The notes beneath the pieces are model-generated. The model was given only the letters and a program-made list of their open reading frames with translations, was not told the DNA's origin and ran no database searches. A stretch of DNA of 64,000 bases, from assembly GCF_015351395.1 (NCBI RefSeq), contig NZ_JADKPV010000003.1:62001-126000 (forward strand), written 5' to 3'. Shown here piece after piece: positions 1-8,990 of the stretch. The DNA is from Savagea serpentis. Lineage in GTDB: Bacteria; Bacillota; Bacilli; Bacillales_A; Planococcaceae. Numbering within the stretch: position 1 is the first letter of the stretch; every line of letters begins with the position of its first letter. A program made the translations under genes and the position numbers.

Positions 1-10
1 ATTGTTCGTG

Positions 11-1219
11 TCAGGACTTCGGTCTTGTCGAAAACATCGTCATTGCGCTAATCGCTTGCAACAGAACGAATAATAATAAGCCTTCTACCATTTTATCCCG
101 TACAAAAAATGCGATGATGACAATAATAAATATTTGAATCGTTCCGAGTTGGAAAACAATTTTTTCTACTGCATCTCGGCGCCCTTTCTGTTCGATTGGA
201 AACAGTCGGTCCATTTTGAAATGTTTCGTCTGGCTTAAATACGCTAGTAGCTGACTGACGAGCGCAAATTGCAAACTTCCAACAAACACAATCATTAAAA
301 GTTGCGACTCAATGAAAGCAACACCGAATGCCATAAGAACGAATAGCCTTAAATAAAGCCTAAATAATTCGTCTGTTCTCACAAATGTACGGCTCAATAA
401 ATATTGAAAGCTTTTTTCTTTCTCGAAAGGCTTCGACGCCGTCATTAAAAATGACGCATACGCTCGACGATGCACTTTCCCTTGAATGTGCGGAACATCT
501 GTAAATAAATTCGCAAACCGATAAAAACGCATCATTCGATTTTTTTCAAGTTCGATAAAATGATCGAACGGAAACGGTTCTGTCAATGCCCGCTTTTTCC
601 AAACTCCCTGTGAACTATATCCATATACGACAAGAACAGCCGCTGCCACGACATACCAATTCATTAACAAGGCGTAAATGAGCCCCCAACTTAATGCGTA
701 ATGAATAATGTACAACACGTACATGTTGCGCCCACGGTGACTATGGCGATAATACCATTCTCCGCGTGTCAATAAAACGTGCCAAGCGAATAATATAGCG
801 AAAAATATAAATATTTCGAGTGGTGCAAATGCGTACTTCGTATTAATAAGCGGAAGTAAAACGATCGCCGTGACGATAGGCAAAATAAATTTCGTTCCCG
901 TCGTCCAGCGAAGCGAAGCGTTCGTATACGTCGTCAACTGGTGTTCTAACGGTAAAAAATAGACGGCGTCGGCCTCTCGAAACAATGTCGCCGGATTGCG
1001 AAAGATGAACGTGAGTGCTAATAAAGTTGTCGCGATAAGCGCCACTGGAAATTGTTCGGGTATGACTTTTAACCATTCACTATAAGCGAGTCCACCCGCC
1101 CCTAAAGCAAAGACAATCACAATCATTAAATGCCCTGTGAAGACGTACTTTAAATATTTTTGAGTCTCCATTTGATATTCAGCGAAGCGGCGTTTCCAAA
1201 TGCTTTGTAAACTATCCAT
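11..1219 (-). CDS. ecsB: EcsB-like ABC transporter permease
   Basis: This is the membrane subunit of the Ecs ABC transporter, which in B. subtilis affects protein secretion, processing, competence and sporulation. The 402-aa product begins MDSLQSIWKRRF and has about eight hydrophobic segments (roughly residues 28-48, 58-72, 112-150, 170-200, 290-330, 355-400). Length and N-terminal pattern fit EcsB. The start overlaps the end of ecsA by 8 bp on the same strand, so the two are translationally coupled. No ecsC is visible before the window edge. The transported substrate is unknown for the family. Confidence 0.9.
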   Translation of the reverse strand: MDSLQSIWKRRFAEYQMETQKYLKYVFTGHLMIVIVFALGAGGLAYSEWLKVIPEQFPVALIATTLLALTFIFRNPATLFREADAVYFLPLEHQLTTYTNASLRWTTGTKFILPIVTAIVLLPLINTKYAFAPLEIFIFFAILFAWHVLLTRGEWYYRHSHRGRNMYVLYIIHYALSWGLIYALLMNWYVVAAAVLVVYGYSSQGVWKKRALTEPFPFDHFIELEKNRMMRFYRFANLFTDVPHIQGKVHRRAYASFLMTASKPFEKEKSFQYLLSRTFVRTDELFRLYLRLFVLMAFGVAFIESQLLMIVFVGSLQFALVSQLLAYLSQTKHFKMDRLFPIEQKGRRDAVEKIVFQLGTIQIFIIVIIAFFVRDKMVEGLLLFVLLQAISAMTMFSTRPKS

Positions 1220-1952
1220 TAGCCTGCTCCTTCGTCATCGCAATGTACAGGTCATCCAATGAAGCTCCCTCCATGCCAAAGCTCGCTCTTAGATCATCCA
1301 TCGTACCGAACGCCTTGACACGACCTTCATGTAAAAATACAATTTTGTCACAATACTTCTCCGCAGTCGACAACATATGCGTCGACATTAACACCGCTGC
1401 TCCTCCACGTTTTCGCTCTTCAATTTGTTCGAGCAATGAATGAATACCGAGCGGATCAAGTCCGACAAATGGTTCGTCGATAATATACAAAGCAGGATTC
1501 ACTAAAAATGCACTCATGATCATCACCTTTTGTCGCATCCCTTTCGAAAAATGCGCTGGAAACCAACGAAGTCGTTTCTCCATATGAAATTCCTCCAACA
1601 ATGCCTTCGAGCGGACGGTATAATCATCTTCCGATAAACCATATGCCATCGCTGTCAACTTCAAATGCTCTTCCAAAGTCAATTCTTCATATAAAACGGG
1701 TGTTTCTGGTATGTATGAAAATGACTGACGATACCCTTCCATGTTTCCTTCTAACGTATGACCTGCAATTTCAATCGTTCCGGCATGTTGACGCAATAAG
1801 CCAATAATATGTTTAATCGTCGTACTTTTCCCCGCTCCGTTCAAGCCAATCAAGCCGACTAACTCCCCTGCTTCTACTTCAAATGCCAAATCATGTAAGA
1901 CAGGTTTCCGCGTGTAACCTCCTGTCACATCTGTTAATTTTAAAATTGCCAT
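1212..1952 (-). CDS. ecsA: EcsA ABC transporter ATP-binding protein
   Basis: This is the ATPase subunit that energises EcsB. The 246-aa protein has a Walker A motif GLNGAGKST near residue 36, a signature-like FSKGMRQKV, Walker B LYIIDEPFVGLDP and a switch histidine in STHML. Order and overlap with ecsB match the B. subtilis ecsAB operon. It is divergent from the hit gene, also as in B. subtilis. A possible extended -10 (TGCTAAAAT) lies about 25 bp upstream, without a good -35. Confidence 0.93.
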   Translation of the reverse strand: MAILKLTDVTGGYTRKPVLHDLAFEVEAGELVGLIGLNGAGKSTTIKHIIGLLRQHAGTIEIAGHTLEGNMEGYRQSFSYIPETPVLYEELTLEEHLKLTAMAYGLSEDDYTVRSKALLEEFHMEKRLRWFPAHFSKGMRQKVMIMSAFLVNPALYIIDEPFVGLDPLGIHSLLEQIEERKRGGAAVLMSTHMLSTAEKYCDKIVFLHEGRVKAFGTMDDLRASFGMEGASLDDLYIAMTKEQANG

Positions 1953-2075
1953 GAGATCCCCTCTCTTCCTTTCTCCATTTTAGCAAATCTAAACAGAAAG
2001 TTACATTGATACAAGGACGCTTTCCATGTTTTATGCTACACTGAAAGGAGATAAAAACGACTAAAAGGAGTGGTT

Positions 2076-2498
2076 ATGATGGTTTCTTGTATTTTCTGTA
2101 ACATTATTAACGGTACGATTCCGAGTGAAAAAGTGTACGAAGATGAACATGTTTATGCGTTTATGGACATTACGCCTGTCGCGAAAGGGCATTTGCTCCT
2201 CATTCCGAAAGTTCATCGTGAAAACGTTTACGACATGACGGAAGACGAAGCAGCTCATTTATTCCGCGCTGTCCCGAAAATTGCGAACGCTTTAAAAGCA
2301 GAGTTTCAACCAGCGGGTATGAACTTATTGCAAAATAATGGTTCACATGCTGGACAGACCGTGTATCACTTCCACTTACATTTCATCCCACGTTACGATG
2401 AAAAAGACGGCTTCGATTGGACATGGAATCCACAAGTCGATACGTTTACACCTGAAGTACTCGGCGATCTCGCTTCTCAATTACGCGAACGTTTGTAA
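2076..2498 (+). CDS. hit: HIT family nucleotide hydrolase (Hit)
   Basis: This is a histidine-triad protein of the HinT/Hit type, expected to hydrolyse nucleoside phosphoramidates or dinucleotides in the cytoplasm. The sequence shows the N-terminal metal-site pattern CIFCNII and the active-site triad HFHLHFIP near the C-terminus. A ribosome site AAAGGAG at 2064-2070 precedes two adjacent ATG codons (2076 and 2079). A GTG at 2070 lies inside the ribosome site and is unlikely. The gene is divergent from ecsAB as in B. subtilis and is followed by a strong hairpin terminator. Confidence 0.92.
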   Translation: MMVSCIFCNIINGTIPSEKVYEDEHVYAFMDITPVAKGHLLLIPKVHRENVYDMTEDEAAHLFRAVPKIANALKAEFQPAGMNLLQNNGSHAGQTVYHFHLHFIPRYDEKDGFDWTWNPQVDTFTPEVLGDLASQLRERL

Positions 2499-2504
2499 AA
2501 AATG

Positions 2505-2558
2505 AAGTGAAGAAAGAAATATCCATGTAACACGGTTATTTCTTTCTTCACTTTTTTA
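2505..2558 (+). terminator. Rho-independent terminator after hit
   Basis: A perfect 16-bp stem (2505-2520 with 2538-2553), 17-nt loop and T-run directly after the hit stop codon. Confidence 0.85.
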
Positions 2559-2685
2559 ATTATACAAACATAATAAAAAAGTCCATATCATTCGTGCGTT
2601 TCCTTAAAAATGATTTGATTGTCATCTTATAACATGCTTTAATAGATAATAATTCATTACTTGAAGAAAGGCGTTGACTTACATT

Positions 2686-3051
2686 ATGAAACAATCCAAC
2701 TTTTTACTCGGTGTACTTGCAGGTTCGATTACTGCATCTGTTGCAGTGCTATTAACAACTTCTCAATCAGGCGAACAATTGCGCAATAATTTCAAAACGA
2801 AATCGTGCCATTTACAATCTATGGCAGAGGATATTAAAGTGAAAGCGAATGAACTTGTCGGATCGATCCAACATTTAACAGCGGAAGCGAAAAATAATTT
2901 GCCTGAAACAATCGAAGAAATTAAACAATCTGTCATGACATGGCAACAATCAACAGAACCAAACAAAAATAACTTGACGAAGGAAATTGATTCGATTCAA
3001 CGCTCTATCGAACAACTCGAACAACAAATTGCCAAACAGCAAAATCATTAA
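2686..3051 (+). CDS. YtxH-like small membrane-anchored protein (YhaH position)
   Basis: The 121-aa protein has an N-terminal hydrophobic segment (LLGVLAGSITASVAVLLTT) and then a charged, helical region rich in Lys, Glu and Gln, the layout of the YtxH/YhaH general-stress family. It sits between hit and hpr as yhaH does in B. subtilis. I chose the ATG at 2686; a TTG at 2674 is in frame but too close to the AGAAAGG ribosome site. The molecular function of the family is not established. Confidence 0.72.
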   Translation: MKQSNFLLGVLAGSITASVAVLLTTSQSGEQLRNNFKTKSCHLQSMAEDIKVKANELVGSIQHLTAEAKNNLPETIEEIKQSVMTWQQSTEPNKNNLTKEIDSIQRSIEQLEQQIAKQQNH

Positions 3052-3058
3052 GTTTTTT

Positions 3059-3092
3059 CGAAGCTATTTCCTAAAAATAGCTTCTTTTTTCT
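3059..3092 (+). terminator. Terminator after the YtxH-like gene
   Basis: A 10-bp stem GAAGCTATTT/AAATAGCTTC with a 5-nt loop, followed by six T residues. Confidence 0.85.
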
Positions 3093-3160
3093 AAACTATT
3101 GAGAAAATAAAGATATTTTTGAATTATTTTTGAATTCGAACTTCTTATCTCTTTGTTTTT

Positions 3161-3170
3161 TTGGTATAAT
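3161..3170 (+). promoter_or_regulatory. Extended -10 promoter for hpr
   Basis: TGGTATAAT (consensus TATAAT at 3165-3170 with the TGn extension) lies about 38 bp before the hpr start. No good -35 is visible, which is usual for extended -10 promoters. Confidence 0.55.
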
Positions 3171-3207
3171 GTAAGGAATATTTCAATTTAGGAAGTGGGT
3201 GTTTTCA

Positions 3208-3798
3208 ATGACAGAACAATCCTTCTCTCAAAAGGAGGCTATGATCTACAGCCAACGTATCGCACAAATGGCCAAAGCGTTATGGAAAGCGGTCGAAAAA
3301 GATTGGCAGCAGTGGATTAAACCGTATGACCTTAATATTAATGAACATCATATTCTTTGGATCGCCTATCATTTGCAAGGAGCGACGATTTCTGACATCG
3401 CTAAATTCGGTGTTATGCACGTTTCGACAGCTTTCAATTTCTCAAAAAAGCTCGAACAACGTGGATACTTACATTTCTTCAAAAAAGACGACGACCGTCG
3501 TAACACATACGTCGCTGTAACAGATGAAGGAGAAGATTTAATTTTAACGATGAACGTTCATTATCATGATACGAGACATCTCGTATTAGAAGGTTCACTC
3601 CCGATTAAAGATTTATATGGAAAATTCCCAGAATTTATCGAAGTGATGTCCGTAATTCGTAATATTTACGGAGATGACTACATGGAGATTTTCGAAAAAG
3701 GTTTTAAAAATATCGATCAATGTTTTGAGGAAGAGAACGGACAGTTATTAGCTACTCCTTTACCTAAAAATGAATGCGCTTCCGAAGTGAATTCATAA
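3208..3798 (+). CDS. hpr: HTH-type transcriptional regulator Hpr (ScoC)
   Basis: This is a MarR-family transition-state regulator that in B. subtilis represses protease genes, sporulation and peptide transport. The 196-aa product carries the diagnostic stretches [20 protein letters not shown] and [18 protein letters not shown] (recognition helix), then the ScoC-specific C-terminal half [20 protein letters not shown] and the terminal VNS. The ATG at 3208 is preferred over a GTG at 3201 because GGAAGTGGGTG lies at the right spacing. It is monocistronic, downstream of the YtxH-like gene. Confidence 0.95.
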   Translation: MTEQSFSQKEAMIYSQRIAQMAKALWKAVEKDWQQWIKPYDLNINEHHILWIAYHLQGATISDIAKFGVMHVSTAFNFSKKLEQRGYLHFFKKDDDRRNTYVAVTDEGEDLILTMNVHYHDTRHLVLEGSLPIKDLYGKFPEFIEVMSVIRNIYGDDYMEIFEKGFKNIDQCFEEENGQLLATPLPKNECASEVNS

Positions 3799-3864
3799 CC
3801 TATCTTTCTTCTTTTCTGCTATGATAAGAAGAATAGCTTTTCTGATGTAAAGGAGGTCATACGA

Positions 3865-4050
3865 TTGATCTTAGCATTAACGGTCTTTGCAGCATTGTTT
3901 TTTTTATTCCAAATAAATCGAATGACATACGCGCTAATTGTCGCACGTGAAATTGATGAAGCAAAACAACCGCGTGTTTATAAAACAGTTAATCTGTTAA
4001 TTTTAGCTTTGATGATTTTGTTTTATTTGCAAGTGTATTACAATATTTAA
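3865..4050 (+). CDS. Small two-helix membrane protein of unknown function
   Basis: A 61-aa ORF with a TTG start at 3865, preceded by an excellent ribosome site AAAGGAGG seven bases upstream. Two hydrophobic helices (about residues 2-16 and 42-58) flank a charged stretch around VAREIDEAKQPRVYK. I do not recognise the family. It is between hpr and prsA and ends in its own terminator. Ribosome site, terminator and composition make it a real gene; function cannot be inferred. Confidence 0.65.
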   Translation: MILALTVFAALFFLFQINRMTYALIVAREIDEAKQPRVYKTVNLLILALMILFYLQVYYNI

Positions 4051-4052
4051 AT

Positions 4053-4086
4053 GAACACTGAGCGCTTGTCGTTCAGTGTTTTTTTA
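4053..4086 (+). terminator. Terminator after the 61-aa membrane protein
   Basis: Stem AACACTGAGCG with CGTTCAGTGTT (one G.T pair), followed by a run of T. Confidence 0.85.
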
Positions 4087-4100
4087 TCATTGGAACATTT

Positions 4101-4129
4101 TTGTTTCCGAAACGTTTATATGGTATAGT
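4101..4129 (+). promoter_or_regulatory. Promoter for prsA
   Basis: TTGTTT (4101-4106), a 17-bp spacer, and TATAGT (4124-4129) with a TGG extension, about 36 bp before the prsA start. Confidence 0.5.
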
Positions 4130-4164
4130 ACTACTGTCTTATGAAAAGTGAGGAGAGAATAGTT

Positions 4165-5019
4165 ATGAAGAAATTTGTCTTAGCTGGTGTATTATCAGCT
4201 AGTTTAGCAGTACTCGCAGCATGTGGTGGAAGCGGCGATGCAGAAAGTAAAGTCATCGCAACGACAGCATATGGCGACATTACAGAACACGATCTTTACG
4301 AAGAAATGAAAAACGCGGTCGGTTTACAAGCTTTCCAAGAAATCGTTTTAAACAAAGCATTGAGCGAAAAATTCCCTGTCACAGATGAAGAAGTAGAAGA
4401 AGCAGTGAAAGCTCAGAAAGAAATGATGGGTGACATGTTTGAAATGTCTTTAGCGAACGAAGGCTTGACTGAAGAAACATTCAAACAACAAATGAAACCA
4501 CAATTAATGAAACAAAAATTCCTCGCTTCTGTTGAAGTCGATGAAAAATCAGTGGATGAAGCAGTGGAACGTGCTAAAAAAGAAATTCACGCACGCCATA
4601 TTTTAGTAGAAGATGAAAAGACAGCGAAAGATCTCATTAAACAAATCGAAGACGGTGCAGACTTCGAAAAATTAAGTAAAGAACATTCAACAGAACCACA
4701 AGCTTCTGAAACAGGTGGCGATCTTGGATGGGTCCAACAAGGCATGATGGTACCCCCATTTGAAAATGCGCTATACAGCATGAAAAAAGGTGAAGTATCG
4801 AAAGAACCTGTGAAGTCAAACTTCGGCTACCACATTATCGAAGTTCTCGACATTCGCGATACAGAAGAGCCAAAACCTGAAGAAGAAATTCGTGCAAAAG
4901 CAAAAGAAACATTAGCAAACATCCAAACAGAAGAACGTCTCGCTGAATTAATTAAAGAAGCGAAAATCGACACTAAAGACGATGCATTCAAAGATGCGTT
5001 CAAAGGAATGAACGAATAA
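4165..5019 (+). CDS. prsA: Foldase PrsA, lipoprotein peptidyl-prolyl isomerase
   Basis: This extracytoplasmic parvulin-type foldase is anchored by lipidation and helps secreted proteins fold after translocation. From the ATG at 4165 the 284-aa product has a lipoprotein signal ending in VLAACG (lipid-acceptor Cys20). An N-terminal chaperone segment and a parvulin domain follow, at about residues 130-222 (HARHILVEDE, GGDLGWVQQGMM, FGYHIIEV). An in-frame ATG at 4141 would put charged residues before the signal and lacks a good ribosome site; GGAGAG before 4165 is well spaced. PrsA lies close to hpr in B. subtilis too. Confidence 0.95.
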   Translation: MKKFVLAGVLSASLAVLAACGGSGDAESKVIATTAYGDITEHDLYEEMKNAVGLQAFQEIVLNKALSEKFPVTDEEVEEAVKAQKEMMGDMFEMSLANEGLTEETFKQQMKPQLMKQKFLASVEVDEKSVDEAVERAKKEIHARHILVEDEKTAKDLIKQIEDGADFEKLSKEHSTEPQASETGGDLGWVQQGMMVPPFENALYSMKKGEVSKEPVKSNFGYHIIEVLDIRDTEEPKPEEEIRAKAKETLANIQTEERLAELIKEAKIDTKDDAFKDAFKGMNE

Positions 5020-5020
5020 A

Positions 5021-5064
5021 ATAAAAGCGTTATTCGAGAATGAACTCGAATAACGCTTTTTCTT
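5021..5064. terminator. Bidirectional terminator between prsA and yhaM
   Basis: A 16-bp perfect stem (5023-5038 with 5045-5060) with A-run and T-run on its two sides serves the two convergent genes. Confidence 0.88.
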
Positions 5065-5998
5065 ATAGTGTCGGCTTATAAAATGAACGATTGTCGAGTG
5101 CGAATACACGCTCTGAAAATGTTCCTTCTTCCGTCGCAGCCATCATTGTGCCAAACATTTGCATTTTCGCATCGATATTGTCGATGTAATGTAAAATTTC
5201 CGCTTCCATTAACATCGGACGCTTCGGACTGCCCCACTCTTCTTTGCCGTGATGCGATAAAACCATATGTTGGAGGAGCATCACTTCTTCTCCTTCAATG
5301 TCTAACTCTTTCGCCATGAGTAAAATTTCGCTCACCATAATCGAAATATGACCGATTAAATTTCCTTCTACTGTATACTGCGTCGCAATCGGACCAGATA
5401 ATTCCGTCACTTTTCCAACGTCATGTAAAATGATACCGGCATACAATAAATCTTTGTTTAAAATTGGATATAGTCGTGCAATTTGCTCTCCTAATGTGAG
5501 CATCGAGACCGTATGATCAATTAAACCTGACACGTAATCGTGGTGATTGCGCGTCGCTGCAGGATAAACGAGAAACTCGGCTTCGTATTTTTTAACGAGC
5601 GCCTTCGTTAAACGACGAATCGCATCATTATCCATCGCATCGATAAAACGTGTGACGATCTCATATAGTTCTTCTTTCGGGCGTTCCGCAGACGGCAATA
5701 AGTCTTCCAATGTCACACCGTCTGACTCTTTCGCAGGACGAATGCTTTTTACGCGCAATTGGGTGCGACCGCGATAATCGTGAAGCTCTCCGCCCACTTT
5801 GACGATATTTCCCCCCGCATACGTCACCGCATGTTCTTCGGACGTATCCCATAACTTCGCTTCCACGTCCGCTGTTTTATCTTGTAAAATAACCGTCATA
5901 TACGGTTTGCCTTGTTGCGTTACTGCTTGAATCGACTGCTTAATGAGTAAAAACATTTCAATCGTATCACCTACGCGATAATCGATTAAATTTTTCAA
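5063..5998 (-). CDS. yhaM: 3'-5' exoribonuclease YhaM
   Basis: This is an OB-fold plus HD-domain nuclease of RNA turnover. The N-terminal OB domain (about residues 10-90) contains YRGRTQLRVKSIRP. The HD domain (about 150-290) contains NHHDYVSGLIDHT, the metal-binding ILHDVGKV and LSHHGKEEWGSPK. The end FALDNRSFYKPTL matches B. subtilis YhaM closely. A TTG at 5998 preceded by AAGGTGAT is chosen (311 aa); a TTG at 6013 would place that ribosome site inside the gene. Confidence 0.93.
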   Translation of the reverse strand: MKNLIDYRVGDTIEMFLLIKQSIQAVTQQGKPYMTVILQDKTADVEAKLWDTSEEHAVTYAGGNIVKVGGELHDYRGRTQLRVKSIRPAKESDGVTLEDLLPSAERPKEELYEIVTRFIDAMDNDAIRRLTKALVKKYEAEFLVYPAATRNHHDYVSGLIDHTVSMLTLGEQIARLYPILNKDLLYAGIILHDVGKVTELSGPIATQYTVEGNLIGHISIMVSEILLMAKELDIEGEEVMLLQHMVLSHHGKEEWGSPKRPMLMEAEILHYIDNIDAKMQMFGTMMAATEEGTFSERVFALDNRSFYKPTL

Positions 5999-6060
5999 TA
6001 GGATCACCTTCAACTTCGAAACGAATGTTCGATATTCTTACTCCTATTTTAACATACGAA

Positions 6061-7323
6061 CTACTCTTTTCCGAGGTCGATCGCTTTTTTAATATCTTTC
6101 AATGAACGAGACGGTCCATACATGAGGACACCCCCACGATACACACGGGCCCCGAACGTTCCAAGAATGAAAATCGTCACGAGCATAATTCCGACCGATA
6201 ATAGCGGAACCCAAAATGGAAGATCGAGTAAACCGACGCGTAAAAACATGACGAGCGGTGTGAAAAATGGGAAATACGAAGCCCATGTGACGAGTGCCAT
6301 CTCTGGATTGTTCAAACCAGTTACCGCGATGATAAATGCAATAACAATTAATAAAGTCATCGGCATAATTAACTGCTGCACATCTTCCGTACGGCTAACG
6401 AGCGAACCAAGAAGTGCCGCAAGTGTCGCATATAAAAAGTACCCGAGTACGAAAAAGACGAGCGCATAAATTAATGTCGTTTTGCTCACTTCTGAGAAGC
6501 TAATGAGATCGGTAAATGTGCTCGCCGTTTGATTCGAACGGATGGCGATAAACCCTGCAACTCCGAGCGTCACCAATTGTAATAATCCGAGCATGCCAAT
6601 CCCGAGCACTTTCGCAAACATATGTTTTACAGGCGAGATGCTCGAAATTAAAATTTCCATGACACGTGAAGATTTTTCAGTCGCTACTTCTGTCGCAATC
6701 ATGCTGGAATACATAATAACTGCGAAATAAATGACGAACATTAATACGTAGACGAGAATCGTCGCTTGCACATATTCCTCATCTGATTTTGCGGTTGGGG
6801 ATATGTTTTTAGATTCCATTTGAACCGGTGTGAGTAACTGTGAAACTTGTTCTGTGGATAAGTTTAATTGTTTCGCTTGTGCTTCTGTTTGTACCGCTTG
6901 TAAAATGGTTTCAATTTCAGTCGGTAATTGAACGTCGATAATACTCATCGATGAATACGTCGCTTGAATGACTTTTTGTTCATCTTGACGCACTTCTAAC
7001 AATCCTGTAAATTTCTCTTCTTTTAACTCTTCTTCTAATTGTTCTTTCGACTGACTTTCGTCACGCGCGAACATAAAGGTATGTTCTCCTGACTGGTGCG
7101 TTTGGATAATTTGTTCATACAGTGCTTCATCTTCCGTTACAAGAAAGACGACATCTGTTTCATCTCCACCTGTTAATGACGTAAATCCATCGATCACACG
7201 GTTCAAATTCGCCATTAAAAAAAGTGCTAGCACCATAATAATCGTCGTAATGATGAACGATTTCGTTTTTGCCTTTGTCATAAAAGCTTGTTTAAAGACG
7301 AGCCAAAATTCACGCATGGGCAT
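6061..7323 (-). CDS. yhaP: ABC-2 type transporter permease, NatB/YhaP family
   Basis: This is the membrane subunit of a putative efflux ABC transporter. The 420-aa protein has one N-terminal helix (residues about 22-42), a large extracytoplasmic domain rich in Glu and Gln (about 50-175), and five or six C-terminal helices. That is the NatB/YhaP layout. It overlaps the ATPase gene upstream by 14 bp. B. subtilis yhaP and yhaQ also lie next to yhaM and prsA. The substrate is unknown; NatAB exports sodium, which is only an analogy here. The Met at codon 3 is an alternative start. Confidence 0.86.
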   Translation of the reverse strand: MPMREFWLVFKQAFMTKAKTKSFIITTIIMVLALFLMANLNRVIDGFTSLTGGDETDVVFLVTEDEALYEQIIQTHQSGEHTFMFARDESQSKEQLEEELKEEKFTGLLEVRQDEQKVIQATYSSMSIIDVQLPTEIETILQAVQTEAQAKQLNLSTEQVSQLLTPVQMESKNISPTAKSDEEYVQATILVYVLMFVIYFAVIMYSSMIATEVATEKSSRVMEILISSISPVKHMFAKVLGIGMLGLLQLVTLGVAGFIAIRSNQTASTFTDLISFSEVSKTTLIYALVFFVLGYFLYATLAALLGSLVSRTEDVQQLIMPMTLLIVIAFIIAVTGLNNPEMALVTWASYFPFFTPLVMFLRVGLLDLPFWVPLLSVGIMLVTIFILGTFGARVYRGGVLMYGPSRSLKDIKKAIDLGKE

Positions 7324-8209
7324 TCCCTACTTTCTCGATGAAAATATCGTGGAGGGATGGTTCTTCCATGACGAATTGACGAATCGGGCCACGTTTCATC
7401 GCTTCTTCTAACAATTGTTGAGCGACGATATCGTCTGAAATTTGGAATACCGCCCCTTCGATCGATGGCGTCATCTTTTCCACTCCTGGCATAACGGCTA
7501 ATTCACTTAAATCAAAGTCTGCATGAATGCGCACATCTTGCTTCCCGTAGCCACGTTTCACTTCTTTTAACGAACCTTGTACGAGTTGCTTGCCGTGCGC
7601 CATAATCGATAATTGCTCACACAATTCTTCGACATGGTCCATTCGGTGACTCGAAAATAGAATCGTCGCCCCATCATTGCGGAAGTCGAGAATCGCTGCT
7701 TTTAACATTTCGACATTGACGGGATCCAATCCAGAAAACGGCTCATCCAATATGAGCAACTTCGGATTGTGCATTAACGAAGCGATCACTTGAATTTTTT
7801 GCTGGTTTCCTTTCGACAGTTCTTCCACTCGTTTCGTACGATATTGTGGAATTTCAAAACGGTCGAGCCAATGCGTTAATGCTTGTTTTGCATCCTGCTT
7901 ATTCATCCCGCGTAATTGCGCTAAAAAAATGAGTTGCTCTTCCACTTTCATTTTCGGATAAAGACCACGCTCTTCTGGCAAATAACCAATATGGGGACTC
8001 GTCGCGTATGAAATCGTCTCCCCTCGCCATGTAATATGTCCTTCATTTGGCGTAAGTAGTCCGAGAATCATACGGAAAGTCGTCGTTTTCCCTGCGCCGT
8101 TCGCCCCGAGCAAACCGTACATCGTTCCTTGTTCAATTTCGATATTTAACTGATCGACAGCTGTAAATGTGCCGAACTTTTTCGTCACTTGATCAATTTG
8201 TAATGTCAT
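7310..8209 (-). CDS. yhaQ: ABC transporter ATP-binding protein, NatA/YhaQ family
   Basis: This is the ATPase partner of the overlapping NatB-like permease. The 299-aa protein shows Walker A GANGAGKTT (residues about 36-44), a signature motif ELSKGNQQKIQ, Walker B LLILDEPFSGLDPVN and a switch His in SSHRMDH. The C-terminal 80 residues form the extra domain typical of NatA/YhaQ-type ATPases with a fused regulatory tail. Confidence 0.88.
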   Translation of the reverse strand: MTLQIDQVTKKFGTFTAVDQLNIEIEQGTMYGLLGANGAGKTTTFRMILGLLTPNEGHITWRGETISYATSPHIGYLPEERGLYPKMKVEEQLIFLAQLRGMNKQDAKQALTHWLDRFEIPQYRTKRVEELSKGNQQKIQVIASLMHNPKLLILDEPFSGLDPVNVEMLKAAILDFRNDGATILFSSHRMDHVEELCEQLSIMAHGKQLVQGSLKEVKRGYGKQDVRIHADFDLSELAVMPGVEKMTPSIEGAVFQISDDIVAQQLLEEAMKRGPIRQFVMEEPSLHDIFIEKVGNAHA

Positions 8210-8257
8210 AATCTTCGCCTCCTTCTTCTCTTATACGGAATCATTCGTGCATGCGTT

Positions 8258-8464
8258 TCATTTTTCGAGTTCTTTTTCAAAATCGAACAATTGCTCAATC
8301 GTACAACCGAACAATTGCGAAAGTTTGTAAGCGAGGATGAGAGAAGGATTGTAGCGCCCTCGTTCGATAGAGTTGATCGTCTGGCGCGACACGTCTAACC
8401 GTTCACCTAATTCATCTTGCGTCCACCCTTTTTCGATGCGACGTTCTCGCACACTGTTCTCCAT
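8258..8464 (-). CDS. Small XRE-family helix-turn-helix regulator
   Basis: A 68-aa single-domain regulator with a full XRE motif: RERRIEKGWTQDELGERL, then the recognition helix VSRQTINSIERGRYNPS and a C-terminal CTIEQLFDF. Such YvaO/YozG-type regulators are often paired with a small membrane protein, and here the partner ends 6 bp upstream of this start. The promoter region of the pair contains repeated CTTTAC elements that may be its operator. Confidence 0.85.
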   Translation of the reverse strand: MENSVRERRIEKGWTQDELGERLDVSRQTINSIERGRYNPSLILAYKLSQLFGCTIEQLFDFEKELEK

Positions 8465-8470
8465 TTTCTT

Positions 8471-8839
8471 TCACACCTTTCGAACGGCGATTACTTGAGT
8501 GATGGCAATCATCGCAATATAATACGCAATCATGCTTTTCACTAACAACAGTAATGATAAATCAATGTCCCACAATAAAACAACAGTCAATAAAATGAAC
8601 AGCCCAAGTCCGATACTCGTTATAAAATATTTCCCAGCGAGTAAACGGATATACTGTGCTCGTTCGTCTTCTCGTTTCACATGCGGCCACGTGTAACAAT
8701 AACAGAGCGCTGACAAAAAGAGCGCGAGAAATACAAATTCATCTCCTCTCGGGAATATTCCACCTGTGACGGATGAGGCGATGATTAAAATGCTCGCAAA
8801 ACCGAAAAAAATTGCGAGAAATTTCCACGGATTTTTCAT
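8471..8839 (-). CDS. Four-helix membrane protein paired with the XRE regulator
   Basis: A 122-aa hydrophobic protein with four predicted transmembrane helices (about residues 8-26, 34-50, 70-90, 96-116). It is the first gene of a two-gene operon with the XRE regulator downstream. The ATG at 8839 is preceded by AAGGAGAG at 7 nt spacing. I do not recognise a specific family; XRE/small-membrane-protein pairs are common in Bacillales and their role is mostly unknown. Confidence 0.75.
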   Translation of the reverse strand: MKNPWKFLAIFFGFASILIIASSVTGGIFPRGDEFVFLALFLSALCYCYTWPHVKREDERAQYIRLLAGKYFITSIGLGLFILLTVVLLWDIDLSLLLLVKSMIAYYIAMIAITQVIAVRKV

Positions 8840-8870
8840 ATACACTCTCTCCTTCTCTCATTTTTATACG

Positions 8871-8918
8871 TAAAGCTTACTTTACACGAATAATTATGTC
8901 AAGGTTCCTTTACACGAA
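8871..8918 (-). promoter_or_regulatory. Promoter and repeated operator of the XRE/membrane-protein operon
   Basis: On the minus strand a perfect TTGACA (8897-8902) and a weak TAAGCT are separated by 17 bp. The 11-mer TTCGTGTAAAG occurs twice, 28 bp apart: once inside the spacer (8880-8890) and once upstream of the -35 (8908-8918). The half-site CTTTAC also occurs in inverted orientation (CGTAAAG at 8869-8875). This is a good candidate operator for the small XRE protein. Confidence 0.5.
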
Positions 8919-8990
8919 AAAGAGAAATAAGTCGGTTGAGATACAAATTTTTCTGAAAAGATAGTATAATGAGGAATGAAAGGAATGGTG

